62,549 nucleotides of DNA, from positions 1-62,549 of the forward strand of contig CAIKHO010000088.1 of NCBI GenBank assembly GCA_903827245.1, in the 5' to 3' direction. This stretch comes from an uncultured Opitutia bacterium (lineage in GTDB: Bacteria; Verrucomicrobiota; Verrucomicrobiia; Opitutales; Opitutaceae). A program made the position numbers and the translations under genes. This document shows positions 8,061 to 16,568 of this stretch, in pieces. The notes under the pieces were generated by a model, which saw nothing but the letters and a program-made list of their open reading frames with translations, made no database searches and was not told where the DNA came from. How positions within the stretch are numbered: position 1 is the stretch's first letter; every line of letters starts with the position of its first letter.

Positions 8061-10802
8061 TTACTGCGCCACCGCCACCAGCTGGATCGGACCGAGCAGG
8101 CCGGCGGTGATCGCCTGAACCTGGCCGAGGTCCTGCACCTGGAAGCGGTCGCCGTACTGGGCGATGAGCGCCTTGTAGTCGGGCAGGGGATGGCCGGCCA
8201 TGTAATTGATGGCGAGGTTTGCGACCTCGACGCGGATGGTATTGTCGCCGCTCTTCAGCAGGCGGGTCACGTCCACGACATAGGGCGGATGCCAGGCGGA
8301 ACCGGCGCGCTGGCCGTTCACGTAGACGACGGCCGCCTCGCGCACGGGCGCCTCCAGCAGGGCTTGCATGCGCTGCATGCCGCGGCCGCCCGCGGCGATC
8401 GGCTTCGCCTCGCCGAAGTTGAGCTGCACACCCACTCCGGACTGGAGCATGGCGGCGGGCACCGTGACCGACCGCTCATACGTGGCCACGCCGGAGAAAT
8501 TGCGCGTCGCCTCGTTCACGGTCCAAGACTGGAGCTTGTCCATCGCCGCCGGCTTCGCGTCCTTGCCGAACGCCACCGTCCAGCCGCCGCTCAGGTCGAG
8601 CGCGGGCGGCACCGTCGCGGCGCCGGTCTTGGCCGCGGGCAGCTTCCGCTGCGTGAACACCAGCACCTGCGAGCCATAGGCGTCGAGGTTGAGGGCGACG
8701 GTCGTGCCGCCGTCGGCCTGGCCGGCGATAACCGCCGGGGTGACCCGGCCGGTCATCGGGTCCCACCACTCGGGCTGCAGGCCGGCGACGCGGAAGGTTG
8801 CCTGCACGCTCTTCGGCGTGTTGGCGGTGTTGGCGAGGAAGTAAACCTCGCCGTCGTCGGTGTGGCGGTGCACGAAGCCGATTTCCTGGGTGGCGCCGCT
8901 CAGGGCGACGTCAGGCTTCAGGCGCGGGGCGAGCGCCGCGGCGAGCTGCGTTTCATCCTCGACGAAAAGGCCGGGCGCGCCGGGCGCCTTGAACAGGCGG
9001 GTGACGATCTCGTTGATCTCCTTCGTCTCGGCGTCCGGCGCCTGCAGGCCGGGGGCGAGTGCGGGCAGTCGGCGCGTGGCGACGACGGTGCCGCCGGCGC
9101 GGGCGAACTGCTCGAGCGAGCGCAGGGTCTTGAGCGGCATGCGTTCGACGCCGGGCAGGATCACCGTCTTGTAACGGACATCGCCGAACGCGAGCGCGCC
9201 GCCGTCGAAGCGTCCGCGCAGATCGATCAGGCCGTCGTCGACAAAGTCGAAGTTGTAGCCCGCCGCGAGGATGCGGTCGATGATGTCGCGGCCGAGCACC
9301 TGGGAGTTGGCCATGCTCATGGCCACGCGGCCGGGCACGAAGGTGGCCCAGGCATCGCTGTCGGAAAGGTAGAGCGCGACATCATTGGCCGGCCGGCCCT
9401 GGCGGAGCAGGTAGCTCACGCGCTGGAGATAGGCGGTGACGTCGGGCATGACGATCCACCACGGGTTCTTCTCGTCGAACACGGCCGACGCGTAGAGGTG
9501 CCAGCCGGGATAATCGATGGTCTCCGGCGTGTAGGGCCAGCCGTGGGCGATGAGCTGGTTGATCCCGAGCAGGAAGTGCAGGTCGGCCTCGGCCTTCATG
9601 TCCAGCGGGGTCGCGCGGAAGATCGGCGAGTGCAGCCAGGTCCAGGTCTCGGAGGACGTGACCGGGACGCCGAGGAGGTGGCTGGCCGAGGACGCCCAGC
9701 GCGTGGTGGCGAACGACCGCCAGGTGTAGCCCTCGCCCTCGGGCAGGCCGGCGTAGGCGTAGCTGTAAAGCGCGGCCGGCGGGGTGCCGTAGGCCTGGAT
9801 GCGGAACTGGGTCTTGTTTGACTTGGCCCATTGCTGCATGGGGGCGATGAAACGGTCGTTGAACAACTCGGTGATCGTCCGGCCCCAGTCGTAGCGGATG
9901 TCCTTGGTCTTGGCGCCGACGTCATTCGACAACGCCGGCAGCCACGGCCGCAGGTCGTAGCCGCGGCGCTTCTGGAACTCCGTGAGGAAGTCCGGCGTCC
10001 AGTCCTCGCCCGCGACCTCAAGGCTGTCGCAGAAGACCGAGCCAGGGGGCAGGGCGGCGAGCGCCTTCACCTCGAGGCCCGCGACCTCGTCGATGAACTT
10101 CTTCACCACGGCCGGGGAATAATGATCGATGACGTAGCCCTCGCCGCCGACGGCGGGACGCTTCACCATCATGCCGGTGTGGCTGGCGATGGCGAAGACG
10201 ACGGACGTGGAGCCGGCCGGCAGCTGGGCGGCGTTGTCTCGGACTTCGAGTTCGCGGTACGGATTCGCGCCATCCTGCCCACCGACGTAGGCGGCGATGA
10301 GGCTCTCGCCCTCGCGCAGGGCAGGGACGGGCACGCTGGCCTGGCCGGCAGCGGCGGTCACGGACTTCACCGTGATGCGGCCCGCGGCCTCGTTGATCGA
10401 GAACATCGGTCCGCCGTAGGGCCAGCCGCTGCCGAGGGTCAGGTTCATGCGCAGGCCGAGGTCCTTCGCCGTCGAGGCGGTGAACTTGAGGGCGTCGAAA
10501 AATTCCGGTGACAGCAGCTTGAGGTTTTTCAGTCCGGGCTTCGCGTCGTCGACGGCCATCGGGTAGATCGGCTCGACCTCGAAGCCGCCGAAGCCGCCCG
10601 CCTTCATGAACTTCATCTCGCGCTCGAGCTCCGGCTTGGTCACGGCCGGCCCGAACCACCACCAGCGCACCATGGCCTTGGCGTCGTCCGGCGGGCGGTC
10701 GAAGGAACGCTGCAGCTGGGCGACGTCCGCAAAGGACGAGGTCGCGGCGAGCAGCAGCGAGGTGAAGGCGGTGACGAGAACCTTGAGGGTGCGAGGGGTC
10801 AT
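8061..10802 (-). CDS. Glycoside hydrolase family 106-type alpha-L-rhamnosidase, secreted
   Basis: A 913-residue protein with a Sec signal peptide (MTPRTLKVLVTAFTSLLLAA, then TSSFADV). The mature N-terminus has the GH106 hallmark MVRWWWFGPAVTKPELEREM followed by GGFGGFEVEPIYP. A (beta/alpha)8-like catalytic region runs to about residue 550 (SLEVAGEDWTPDFLTEFQKR; SSETWTWLHSPIFRATPLDM), then a glutamine-amidotransferase-like domain (YKTVILPGVERMPLKTLRSL) and C-terminal beta-sandwich domains with the binding-jelly-roll signature YVNGQRAGSAWHPPYVVDVT. Characterised GH106 enzymes release L-rhamnose from rhamnogalacturonan and glycosides. A second GH106-like gene is at 56137 and a GH28 pectinase at 36437, consistent with pectin use. 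Confidence 0.85.
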   Translation of the reverse strand: MTPRTLKVLVTAFTSLLLAATSSFADVAQLQRSFDRPPDDAKAMVRWWWFGPAVTKPELEREMKFMKAGGFGGFEVEPIYPMAVDDAKPGLKNLKLLSPEFFDALKFTASTAKDLGLRMNLTLGSGWPYGGPMFSINEAAGRITVKSVTAAAGQASVPVPALREGESLIAAYVGGQDGANPYRELEVRDNAAQLPAGSTSVVFAIASHTGMMVKRPAVGGEGYVIDHYSPAVVKKFIDEVAGLEVKALAALPPGSVFCDSLEVAGEDWTPDFLTEFQKRRGYDLRPWLPALSNDVGAKTKDIRYDWGRTITELFNDRFIAPMQQWAKSNKTQFRIQAYGTPPAALYSYAYAGLPEGEGYTWRSFATTRWASSASHLLGVPVTSSETWTWLHSPIFRATPLDMKAEADLHFLLGINQLIAHGWPYTPETIDYPGWHLYASAVFDEKNPWWIVMPDVTAYLQRVSYLLRQGRPANDVALYLSDSDAWATFVPGRVAMSMANSQVLGRDIIDRILAAGYNFDFVDDGLIDLRGRFDGGALAFGDVRYKTVILPGVERMPLKTLRSLEQFARAGGTVVATRRLPALAPGLQAPDAETKEINEIVTRLFKAPGAPGLFVEDETQLAAALAPRLKPDVALSGATQEIGFVHRHTDDGEVYFLANTANTPKSVQATFRVAGLQPEWWDPMTGRVTPAVIAGQADGGTTVALNLDAYGSQVLVFTQRKLPAAKTGAATVPPALDLSGGWTVAFGKDAKPAAMDKLQSWTVNEATRNFSGVATYERSVTVPAAMLQSGVGVQLNFGEAKPIAAGGRGMQRMQALLEAPVREAAVVYVNGQRAGSAWHPPYVVDVTRLLKSGDNTIRVEVANLAINYMAGHPLPDYKALIAQYGDRFQVQDLGQVQAITAGLLGPIQLVAVAQ

Positions 10803-11126
10803 GGGAAGCGGGGTTGGGCCGGAGGAGGATGTGGCTCCAAGGCAGGGGGCCGGCGGAAGCTGATTTCCTCCGGCCGGACCATGCAGGGCGAGCCAATTCC
10901 TCCCGCTAGACGCACCCAGCCCGGAATGGGTGCGCTGGATGTCGGGAAAGTAGGGCCGGTTTCCAACCCGACCTCTGGCCGATCATTTTTAGCCACTGAT
11001 CACACCGATGGGCACAGATAACTCGTGAGACCATCAGTGCAATTTGTGCAATCAATGGCCAAAATCTGACTGAGCCGAAAATAGGGCGGGTCGGAGACCC
11101 GCCCTGCTCACAATGGGCGGGCTTTT
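10803..11126. other. Intergenic region between GH106 and TonB receptor genes, mostly repeats
   Basis: This 324 bp gap holds the 5' leader of the GH106 gene (10803-10949, where I see no clear promoter hexamers) and the composite palindrome at 10950-11106. There is no coding potential beyond short shadow frames. Confidence 0.6.
10950..11106. repeat. Composite palindrome: GTAG-type REP pair split by a family D palindrome
   Basis: The left unit at 10950 is GTAGGGCCGGTTTCCAACCC plus GACC, a GTAG foot and hairpin. The right unit at 11081-11106 contains GGGCGGGTC, GGA and GACCCGCCC, followed by CTGC. Between them, 10986-11065 is a different palindrome beginning TTTTTAGCCACTGATCACAC and ending AATCAATGGCCAAAAT, also found at 16475-16553. 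The order looks like one element inserted inside another. Confidence 0.7.
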
Positions 11127-13298
11127 TCAGAACATGCAGCCCATCGAGCCGAAGAAGCCGCGGCGCATGCCGTACTGGGCGGCGTTCACGCCGACGCCGC
11201 TGCCGTCGCGCAGTTCGTAGGATTTGTCCGCGAGGTTGATGACATCGAGGCGGACTTTCCACTGGCGCCGCGGTCCGGTCCGGAGATTCTGCTCCACGCC
11301 GACATTGACCGTGCAGTAGGCGGGAACCGATCCGCCGTTGGGAATATTGGTGCCATCCGCCGCGGTGGCGTCATTGCGCAGCCCGCTGCCGTAGGGTACG
11401 TCCACGTAGACCAGCGTGCTGCCCGTGTTTCTTTTCCAGAGATACGACGCGCCGAACGTGCCGGTGAGTGCCTGGTCGTGATCGAGGTTGATCCAATGGT
11501 CCTTCACGTACGCCAGGTCCGCCGGGTCGAACAGGAACTGCGCCGAGGTCCAGTCCCGGCCCTTGGCGACGGAATGCGCGAGATTCGCGTAGGCGTTGAA
11601 GCCACCGCTCGCATACGAGGCGGTCAGCTCCACGCCGCGCACGTCGCCTAGGGCATAATTGAACGCCGACAGGATCAGCGTCTGGCCGAAGAGCCCGTCA
11701 TCGAGCTGGTTTTTGGCGCGCTTGTAATAAGCGTCCACGCCGACCTGAAATCCTGGCGCGAGCTTTTGCGTGAGGCCGGCGTCGAAGTAGTCGGAGCGCT
11801 CCGCCTTGACCGGATCGTCCTGGTCCGTGGCCGACGCGTTCGAGGTGTCGTCGAAGCGGGCGACCGTGGCGCCGGAGACACTCTCCACCGGTGGCGGAGT
11901 GAAGTAACGCGCGTAGCCCGCGTGCAACGTCGTCGCGGTTGCGGGCTGGTAGAGGAGGTTAATGCGTGGGCTGAGCTGGCCTTCGTGGTCGAACGATGAA
12001 TCGAACACGTCCAGGCGCGCCCCGTAGTTGAGCGTGACCTGGCGGCTGAGCTTCCATTCGTCCTGCAGGTACCAGCCGGCGAACAAGCCATGGAGCCGGT
12101 GGTTGTCCGCCACGGCGAAGGCCGGGCTGGTCGCGTTGCCGTCCGTGTCCACCGGGAACACGGTGGTGGTGGCATCGGCCGTGACGGACTCGTCGAGCAG
12201 CATGGCCCCGAACCGCAGCGTGTGCCGGTCATGTCGCGAGTAGCTGGCGTCGCCCTGCAGGCCCCAGGAATGCAGCTGGCGCTGCACGTCGCTCGCCACG
12301 CCGTTGAAATACAGGTCTCCGACCGGATCGGGGGCGAAGTGCACGCTTCTGGCCCGGCCGAGCGCGGACACCTGATAGTTCAGGTCGCCCGCGGTCTTCT
12401 GGTAGGTGATGACACCGAAATAATTCTGCTCGTTCTGGTTCTCGTCCAGCCCGGTCGAATCAAAGTTTCCCGGCAGCCACGGGTTGCCGTCGGGCGACGT
12501 GCCGGCGGCGAGCCCCGGCGTATTGGGCACCTGGTAATTGCTGTCGGATGCGCTCAGCATCACGCTGACGCGGCTGTCGTGGTCGAGGATGCGGGAGAAA
12601 TACGAGAACAGCCGGCCTTGATTCGTGGCATCGTGGATCGCGTTGGAGGCGGGCGTCGGGTTTTCGATCCCGAGGCCGTTTTGGTCGTAGGTGGCGTTGA
12701 GGAACCAGCTGGATTGCCCGGCGGTGCCGCCGGCCTCGACGCTCGGGCGGAAGGTGTCGAAGCTGCCGCCATAGACGGACACGCCACCGCCCTGGTCGAG
12801 GATCCCGCTTTTCGTCTGTATGTCCACGATGCCGGCGGTGCGGAAGCCGTACTGCGCCGGCAGCGAGCCGGTGATGAGCTGCAGGCTGCCGACGAACCGC
12901 GGGTCGAGCTCGAGGCCGAAGCCCGAGATGCCCTCGGGCAGGAGCACGTCGTTGATGCGGTACTGCAGGTTGCCGTGCTCGCCGCGGACGTGGAGGTCGC
13001 CGTTGGCCGCCGAGTCCTCTGCCACGCCGGGCGCGCGCAGCAGGACCTGGCTGAAGGGCGCGTCTTCGCCTTGTGGCAGGTCGAGCAGTTGCTGCTTGTT
13101 GATCACGAACGAAGAGGCGCCCAGTTCGGGCAGGATGTCCGCGCGGGCGCGGTCAAGGTGGTCGGCCACCTCCACCGGATCCATCGTGACGGTGCTGTCG
13201 GTTGTGGTGGGCGACGAGGCGGGGTTTTGCTGGGCGGGTGCGGCCGGGACGACCGCGAGGGAAAGAAGTAAAAGAGCGAAAGGAAAACGAGTGGGCAT
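11127..13298 (-). CDS. TonB-dependent outer-membrane receptor
   Basis: A 723-residue receptor with signal peptide MPTRFPFALLLLSLAVVPAA. The plug domain contains SSFVINKQQLLDLPQG, LRAPGV and the strongly typed HVRGEHGNLQYRINDVLLPE. A 22-strand barrel follows (SVYGGSFDTFRPSVEAGGTA; YLQDEWKLSRQVTLNYGARL) and ends GMRRGFFGSMGCMF. I moved the start to the Met at 13298 so the protein begins with the signal peptide; the upstream Met at 13385 adds 29 atypical residues. Family members with this plug import unknown ligands. The neighbours here, a small His/Cys membrane protein and a propeller with metal-ligand-like motifs, suggest a metal such as copper, by inference only. Confidence 0.88.
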   Translation of the reverse strand: MPTRFPFALLLLSLAVVPAAPAQQNPASSPTTTDSTVTMDPVEVADHLDRARADILPELGASSFVINKQQLLDLPQGEDAPFSQVLLRAPGVAEDSAANGDLHVRGEHGNLQYRINDVLLPEGISGFGLELDPRFVGSLQLITGSLPAQYGFRTAGIVDIQTKSGILDQGGGVSVYGGSFDTFRPSVEAGGTAGQSSWFLNATYDQNGLGIENPTPASNAIHDATNQGRLFSYFSRILDHDSRVSVMLSASDSNYQVPNTPGLAAGTSPDGNPWLPGNFDSTGLDENQNEQNYFGVITYQKTAGDLNYQVSALGRARSVHFAPDPVGDLYFNGVASDVQRQLHSWGLQGDASYSRHDRHTLRFGAMLLDESVTADATTTVFPVDTDGNATSPAFAVADNHRLHGLFAGWYLQDEWKLSRQVTLNYGARLDVFDSSFDHEGQLSPRINLLYQPATATTLHAGYARYFTPPPVESVSGATVARFDDTSNASATDQDDPVKAERSDYFDAGLTQKLAPGFQVGVDAYYKRAKNQLDDGLFGQTLILSAFNYALGDVRGVELTASYASGGFNAYANLAHSVAKGRDWTSAQFLFDPADLAYVKDHWINLDHDQALTGTFGASYLWKRNTGSTLVYVDVPYGSGLRNDATAADGTNIPNGGSVPAYCTVNVGVEQNLRTGPRRQWKVRLDVINLADKSYELRDGSGVGVNAAQYGMRRGFFGSMGCMF

Positions 13299-13416
13299 GA
13301 CGGGGATGAGTTGAATGACCGTGCTTGTGCCGGAACGGCAGGCGGGAGCCTGCGTCGGCCTGACAAACGAAAAACACCCGCACACGCGGCGCGCGGCGGA
13401 TGGACGGGGATATCAC

Positions 13417-13761
13417 TCAGCCCTGCGGCGGGCCGCACAGGGGCGGCAGCCGGTAGCGCGGGGTCGACAGGCGGACGGCCTCGCGAGGCCGGACCGTGCC
13501 TGCCACCAGGCTAAATGAAACGAAAAGCAGCGCGGCGAAGACCGCCGCGGAAAGCACGCCATGCGCAAAGAGCGTGACGACGCAGCCCTCGTCATCGGAG
13601 TCCGGGGTGTGCGCCGCGGCGGCCGCGTGGCCGTGGACCCACTCGTGCGCCGCCGGGCTCGCCGCCAGCACGGCCAGCAGCAGCACAATGGCCACGCCGC
13701 CCGCCGCGAAGAGGCGGCGGAGAAACTCGGCGAGAGGCTGGTGGCGGCGTGCGCAGAGCAT
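13417..13761 (-). CDS. Small membrane protein with His/Cys motifs (DUF2946-like)
   Basis: A 114-residue protein with a first hydrophobic segment at residues 20-36 (AGGVAIVLLLAVLAASPAA), a central extracytoplasmic loop HEWVHGHAAAAAHTPDSDD then EGCVVTLFAHG, and a second membrane segment at 68-88 (LSAAVFAALLFVSFSLVAGT). The His-rich loop, the acidic patch and the single Cys recall DUF2946-type proteins that accompany TonB receptors and copper proteins in Proteobacteria. That resemblance is from memory of the pattern, not an alignment. It lies between the propeller gene and the receptor gene on the same strand, 118 bp before the receptor start. Confidence 0.65.
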   Translation of the reverse strand: MLCARRHQPLAEFLRRLFAAGGVAIVLLLAVLAASPAAHEWVHGHAAAAAHTPDSDDEGCVVTLFAHGVLSAAVFAALLFVSFSLVAGTVRPREAVRLSTPRYRLPPLCGPPQG

Positions 13762-13914
13762 GCTTGGGCGGAAACGTTGCGATTATGCCCGAGTCGTCAA
13801 GGGCCGCGCGCAATTGGGGAGAATCGTGCCGTAGAAGCCGACGTGAGGAGGCTGGTTTGGCTGGGCCTTGTCTCCAGCGTCGTAACCGGCTTGACCGCTC
13901 CAAGACCGGATCGG

Positions 13915-13985
13915 CCTCGGATTGCCTCCTGTGCAACCGATCGACTCCGGAAATTTTACAGGAGGCGATCCGAGGAGAAGCCGAG
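13915..13985. repeat. Palindromic element, family C
   Basis: CGGATTGCCTCCTGTGCAA is followed by TTTTACAGGAGGCGATCCG, an inverted repeat similar to those at 7979 and 18131. It lies in the 278 bp gap between the propeller gene and the small membrane protein, and no other feature is visible there. Confidence 0.75.
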
Positions 13986-14039
13986 GGTGAATGCAGGCCA
14001 GCCTTCTCGCGTCGGCTGCTACGGCGAGCGGATGAGGAC

Positions 14040-15683
14040 TCAGGGCTGCGGCGTCGCCTGCAGCAGCCGCACGTCGAAGATCCACCATTCGCCGCTGCGC
14101 TGCTCGACGCGGCCGAGGATCTCGCGGCCAGCCTGCAGCGCGGCGATGACGTTGGGCGCGGCCTTGAATTCGCGTTCCCCGCCCCGCAGCACGCCGGGCA
14201 GCGCCACGTGCTGCAGCCTGAGGGAGTTGCGCGCCGTGGAAACGACCGTAATCTTGCCGCGGATGGGATAGCCGATGAGTTCCTCCCCGCTGGGCGAACA
14301 CCCGCAGGAGCTGTCGGCTGCCGCGAGCACCGCCGCGTCCGGCAGCGTGACAAGCAGGGTCTCGACCTGCGTGTTCTCGCCGTCGCGCGTGAACGCGACC
14401 ACGACCTGAGCGGGCGTATCGTCGAAATCCTTGGCCAGGGCCAGGTGCGGGAAGCCGCTGATGGCGGCCTGGGCCGGCGCGGCCGCGAGGCGGGCGGGCG
14501 CGAGCGTGGCGCCGAACGAAGCATAGCGGCGCAGGTAGAGCCCGGCGGGCTGGCTGGCGTCGTCGCCGGGTCCTTCGAGCCAGCTCACGAGCTGGGCGCC
14601 GCCGCGGAGGATGAGCGTGTCGACCCGCCCGAGGGGATGACCGAGGTCCACGCGCGAGGGCATGGTGTAAAGTCCGCCGGCGTCGGGCGACGACGCGACC
14701 AGCACGCGCGGCTCGTTGTCGGCCGCGGTGAACCAGGCGGCGGACACGCGCGGCCCGTCGGAGTCGACGTGCGGCCCGTTGATGGGGCAGGCCGCGATTT
14801 TCCAGCGGTCGCGGCTCAGGCGCGCGGGCGCCTCCCATTGTCCGTCGATGTAACGCGCGGCCATGATGTCGCGGAGCTCCTCGTCCGTGCGGCCGCGGTA
14901 GGCGAGGAGGACGCTGCCGTCGGGGAACCCCGTGAGCGTGGTCTGGCAGCATTCGCACACCTTGGGATCGATGAGCATGTCGGGCCCGCTGCGGCCGAGC
15001 AGGCGCGCGTAGAGTTTCTCCGGATCGCCCATAGCCTTCTTTCCGCGGCCGTCGAGCCAGGCGGCTAGCAGGGTGCCGTCGGGGAGCGCCCGCAGGGAGG
15101 GAAACGCGGTGGACTCGCTCTCGCGGCTGAGCGGCTGCGGCTCGCCCCACGTGACGCCGTTGTCGGCCGACTGCCGGTACATCACATGGCGCGCGTCGTC
15201 ATTGTGCATGTGCCCTTCGGCATGGTCGTGTCCCGCCATGGCGACGGCCGGGGCCGGGGCTGAAGGCGCGGGATTGTTGACCGACCACACGGCGGTGAGC
15301 CGCCCGCCGGCCTGCACGACGAGCGAGGGAAAGTTGGCCGAACTTTTCTCGAGGTCCGCGCCCTGCACAATGACACGGGCCGGCGACCAGCGCCGGCCCT
15401 CCAGATCGAGCATGGAGAATTTCAAGGCCCGGCCGCCTGCGGGCAACGCTTCGGTCCAGCAGAGGTAAACCGTGCGGTCCGGCCCGGTCGTGAGCGACGC
15501 ACCCATCGAGCCTGCCCCGGCCGGCGAGGCGAGGTTGGCGACGTAGGGGATGAACACCGCCGGGACATCGCTCGGCGCGGCGGCAGCGCGCAGTGCGCAG
15601 ATCGCGAAGACGAAGATCAGCCTGTGCCGGAAGGTAGGAGCCTGCTTGCAGGCGATGTTCGACGTAGCCACAGGCTGCAACAT
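14040..15683 (-). CDS. Sialidase-like beta-propeller protein with His/Cys motifs and CusF-like C-terminal domain
   Basis: A 547-residue secreted protein. Residues about 60-430 form a BNR/sialidase-like propeller (YRQSADNGVTWGEPQPLSRE; FPSLRALPDGTLLAAWLDGR). It carries a His-rich insert (AGHDHAEGHMHNDDARH), a CECC cluster near residue 290, IAACPINGP, and a later SSCGCSP. Residues 475-545 (GKITVVSTARNSLRLQHVAL then WWIFDVRLL) look like the small OB-type CusF copper-binding fold, although the W-x-x-M-x-M ligands of CusF are missing. No sialidase catalytic set is evident, so I favour metal handling over glycan cleavage. The N-terminus is odd: the only usable ATG (15683) lies inside the BIME at 15634-15719, ahead of a normal hydrophobic signal segment (RLIFVFAICALRAAAA). 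Confidence 0.7.
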   Translation of the reverse strand: MLQPVATSNIACKQAPTFRHRLIFVFAICALRAAAAPSDVPAVFIPYVANLASPAGAGSMGASLTTGPDRTVYLCWTEALPAGGRALKFSMLDLEGRRWSPARVIVQGADLEKSSANFPSLVVQAGGRLTAVWSVNNPAPSAPAPAVAMAGHDHAEGHMHNDDARHVMYRQSADNGVTWGEPQPLSRESESTAFPSLRALPDGTLLAAWLDGRGKKAMGDPEKLYARLLGRSGPDMLIDPKVCECCQTTLTGFPDGSVLLAYRGRTDEELRDIMAARYIDGQWEAPARLSRDRWKIAACPINGPHVDSDGPRVSAAWFTAADNEPRVLVASSPDAGGLYTMPSRVDLGHPLGRVDTLILRGGAQLVSWLEGPGDDASQPAGLYLRRYASFGATLAPARLAAAPAQAAISGFPHLALAKDFDDTPAQVVVAFTRDGENTQVETLLVTLPDAAVLAAADSSCGCSPSGEELIGYPIRGKITVVSTARNSLRLQHVALPGVLRGGEREFKAAPNVIAALQAGREILGRVEQRSGEWWIFDVRLLQATPQP

Positions 15684-15719
15684 TGCGCGGGAGCTTATCG
15701 CCTGCAAGCAGGCTCCTAC
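15634..15719. repeat. BIME of GTAG-foot REP, family E (GTAGGAGCCTGCTTGCAGGC)
   Basis: It begins GTAGGAGCCTGCTTGCAGGC and ends GCCTGCAAGCAGGCTCCTAC. Each half is a GTAG foot, GA, and a GCCTGC/GCAGGC hairpin. The right end supplies the TAG stop of modB (15716-15718), and the element contains the apparent start codon of the propeller gene (15683). Confidence 0.9.
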
Positions 15720-16411
15720 GTCCGCCGGCGCTGCAGTAGCGTCACGGTCAGGAGCAGGAAAAACGACAGCACCAGCAGCACCGCGGCGAACGCGTGGGCC
15801 TGGGGGTACTCGAGTTTCTGCACCTCGTCATAGAGCGCGATGCTCGCGACCTTGGTCACGCCGGGGATGGAACCGCCGATCATCAGGACCACGCCGAACT
15901 CGCCCAGGGTATGGGCGAACCCGAGCGTGAGCCCCGCTGCGATGCCACGCCAGGCGAGCGGGACATGCACGCGGAGGAACACCCGCCATGGTTGGGCGCC
16001 GAGCGTGGCGCCGGCGTCGAGCAGTTCCCGCGGTACACTCCGCAGGGCGGCCTGGAACGGCTGGACGGCGAAGGGCAGCGAGTAGAAGACCGATGCGATC
16101 ACCAGGCCCGTGAAGGTGAAGGCCAGCGAGTGCCCGGTCAGGGCCACCCACCAGCTGCCGGGGGCATGGTTGGGCGAAAACGCCACGAGCACGTAGAAGC
16201 CGATCACGGTCGGCGGCAGCACGACCGGCAGCGAGACGAGCGTCTCGAGCACGGGCGCGAGGCGGGAACGCGTGCTGTTGAGCCACTGCGCGAGCGGCAG
16301 GCCGGCGAGGCCGAGCACCAGCGTCGTGACGGCCGCGAGCCTCAGCGTGAGCCCGAGCGCCTGCCAGAGCGGCGCGGACAGGCCGAGAAAGGTGGAGGCA
16401 GGGTCTGGCAC
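15716..16411 (-). CDS. modB: Molybdate ABC transporter permease ModB
   Basis: A 231-residue inner-membrane permease with about five to six membrane spans. Diagnostic segments are LPVVLPPTVIGFYVLV, VIASVFYSLPFAVQPFQAAL, the ATPase-contacting EAA loop RELLDAGATLGAQPWRVFLR and GLTLGFAHTLGEFGVVLMIG with IPGVTKVASIALYDEVQ, all typical of ModB. Length and start (MPDPASTFLGLSAP) are normal. The last codons fall at the edge of a BIME, which provides the stop. It lies downstream of modA on the same strand, across a family D palindrome. No modC ATPase gene lies in this window. Confidence 0.93.
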   Translation of the reverse strand: MPDPASTFLGLSAPLWQALGLTLRLAAVTTLVLGLAGLPLAQWLNSTRSRLAPVLETLVSLPVVLPPTVIGFYVLVAFSPNHAPGSWWVALTGHSLAFTFTGLVIASVFYSLPFAVQPFQAALRSVPRELLDAGATLGAQPWRVFLRVHVPLAWRGIAAGLTLGFAHTLGEFGVVLMIGGSIPGVTKVASIALYDEVQKLEYPQAHAFAAVLLVLSFFLLLTVTLLQRRRT

Positions 16412-16474
16412 GGCGGGGGGCGGCGGAAACCTTCAACAGGGAACGTGGAACGCTCAACGCTCAAAAAGAATCCG

Positions 16475-16553
16475 TTTTGGCCACTGATTGCACAGATGGT
16501 CACAAATGTTCGCATGCGTTATCCGTGCCCATCTGTGTAATCAGCGGCCAAAA
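16475..16553. repeat. Palindromic element, family D (GCCACTGATTGCACAGATGG)
   Basis: TTTTGGCCACTGATTGCACA plus GATGG is matched at the other end by CCATCTGTGTAATCAGCGG plus CCAAAA. It fills most of the 157 bp gap between modA and modB. There is no T-run. A copy nested in a GTAG element is at 10986-11065. Confidence 0.85.
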
Positions 16554-16568
16554 TCCTGCCTTGGAAAT

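Noticed and set aside
14040-15683. Annotation of the propeller protein as an active sialidase
   Set aside because: BNR-like repeats alone do not show catalysis; I could not identify the Arg triad and nucleophile, and the other motifs suggest metal binding.
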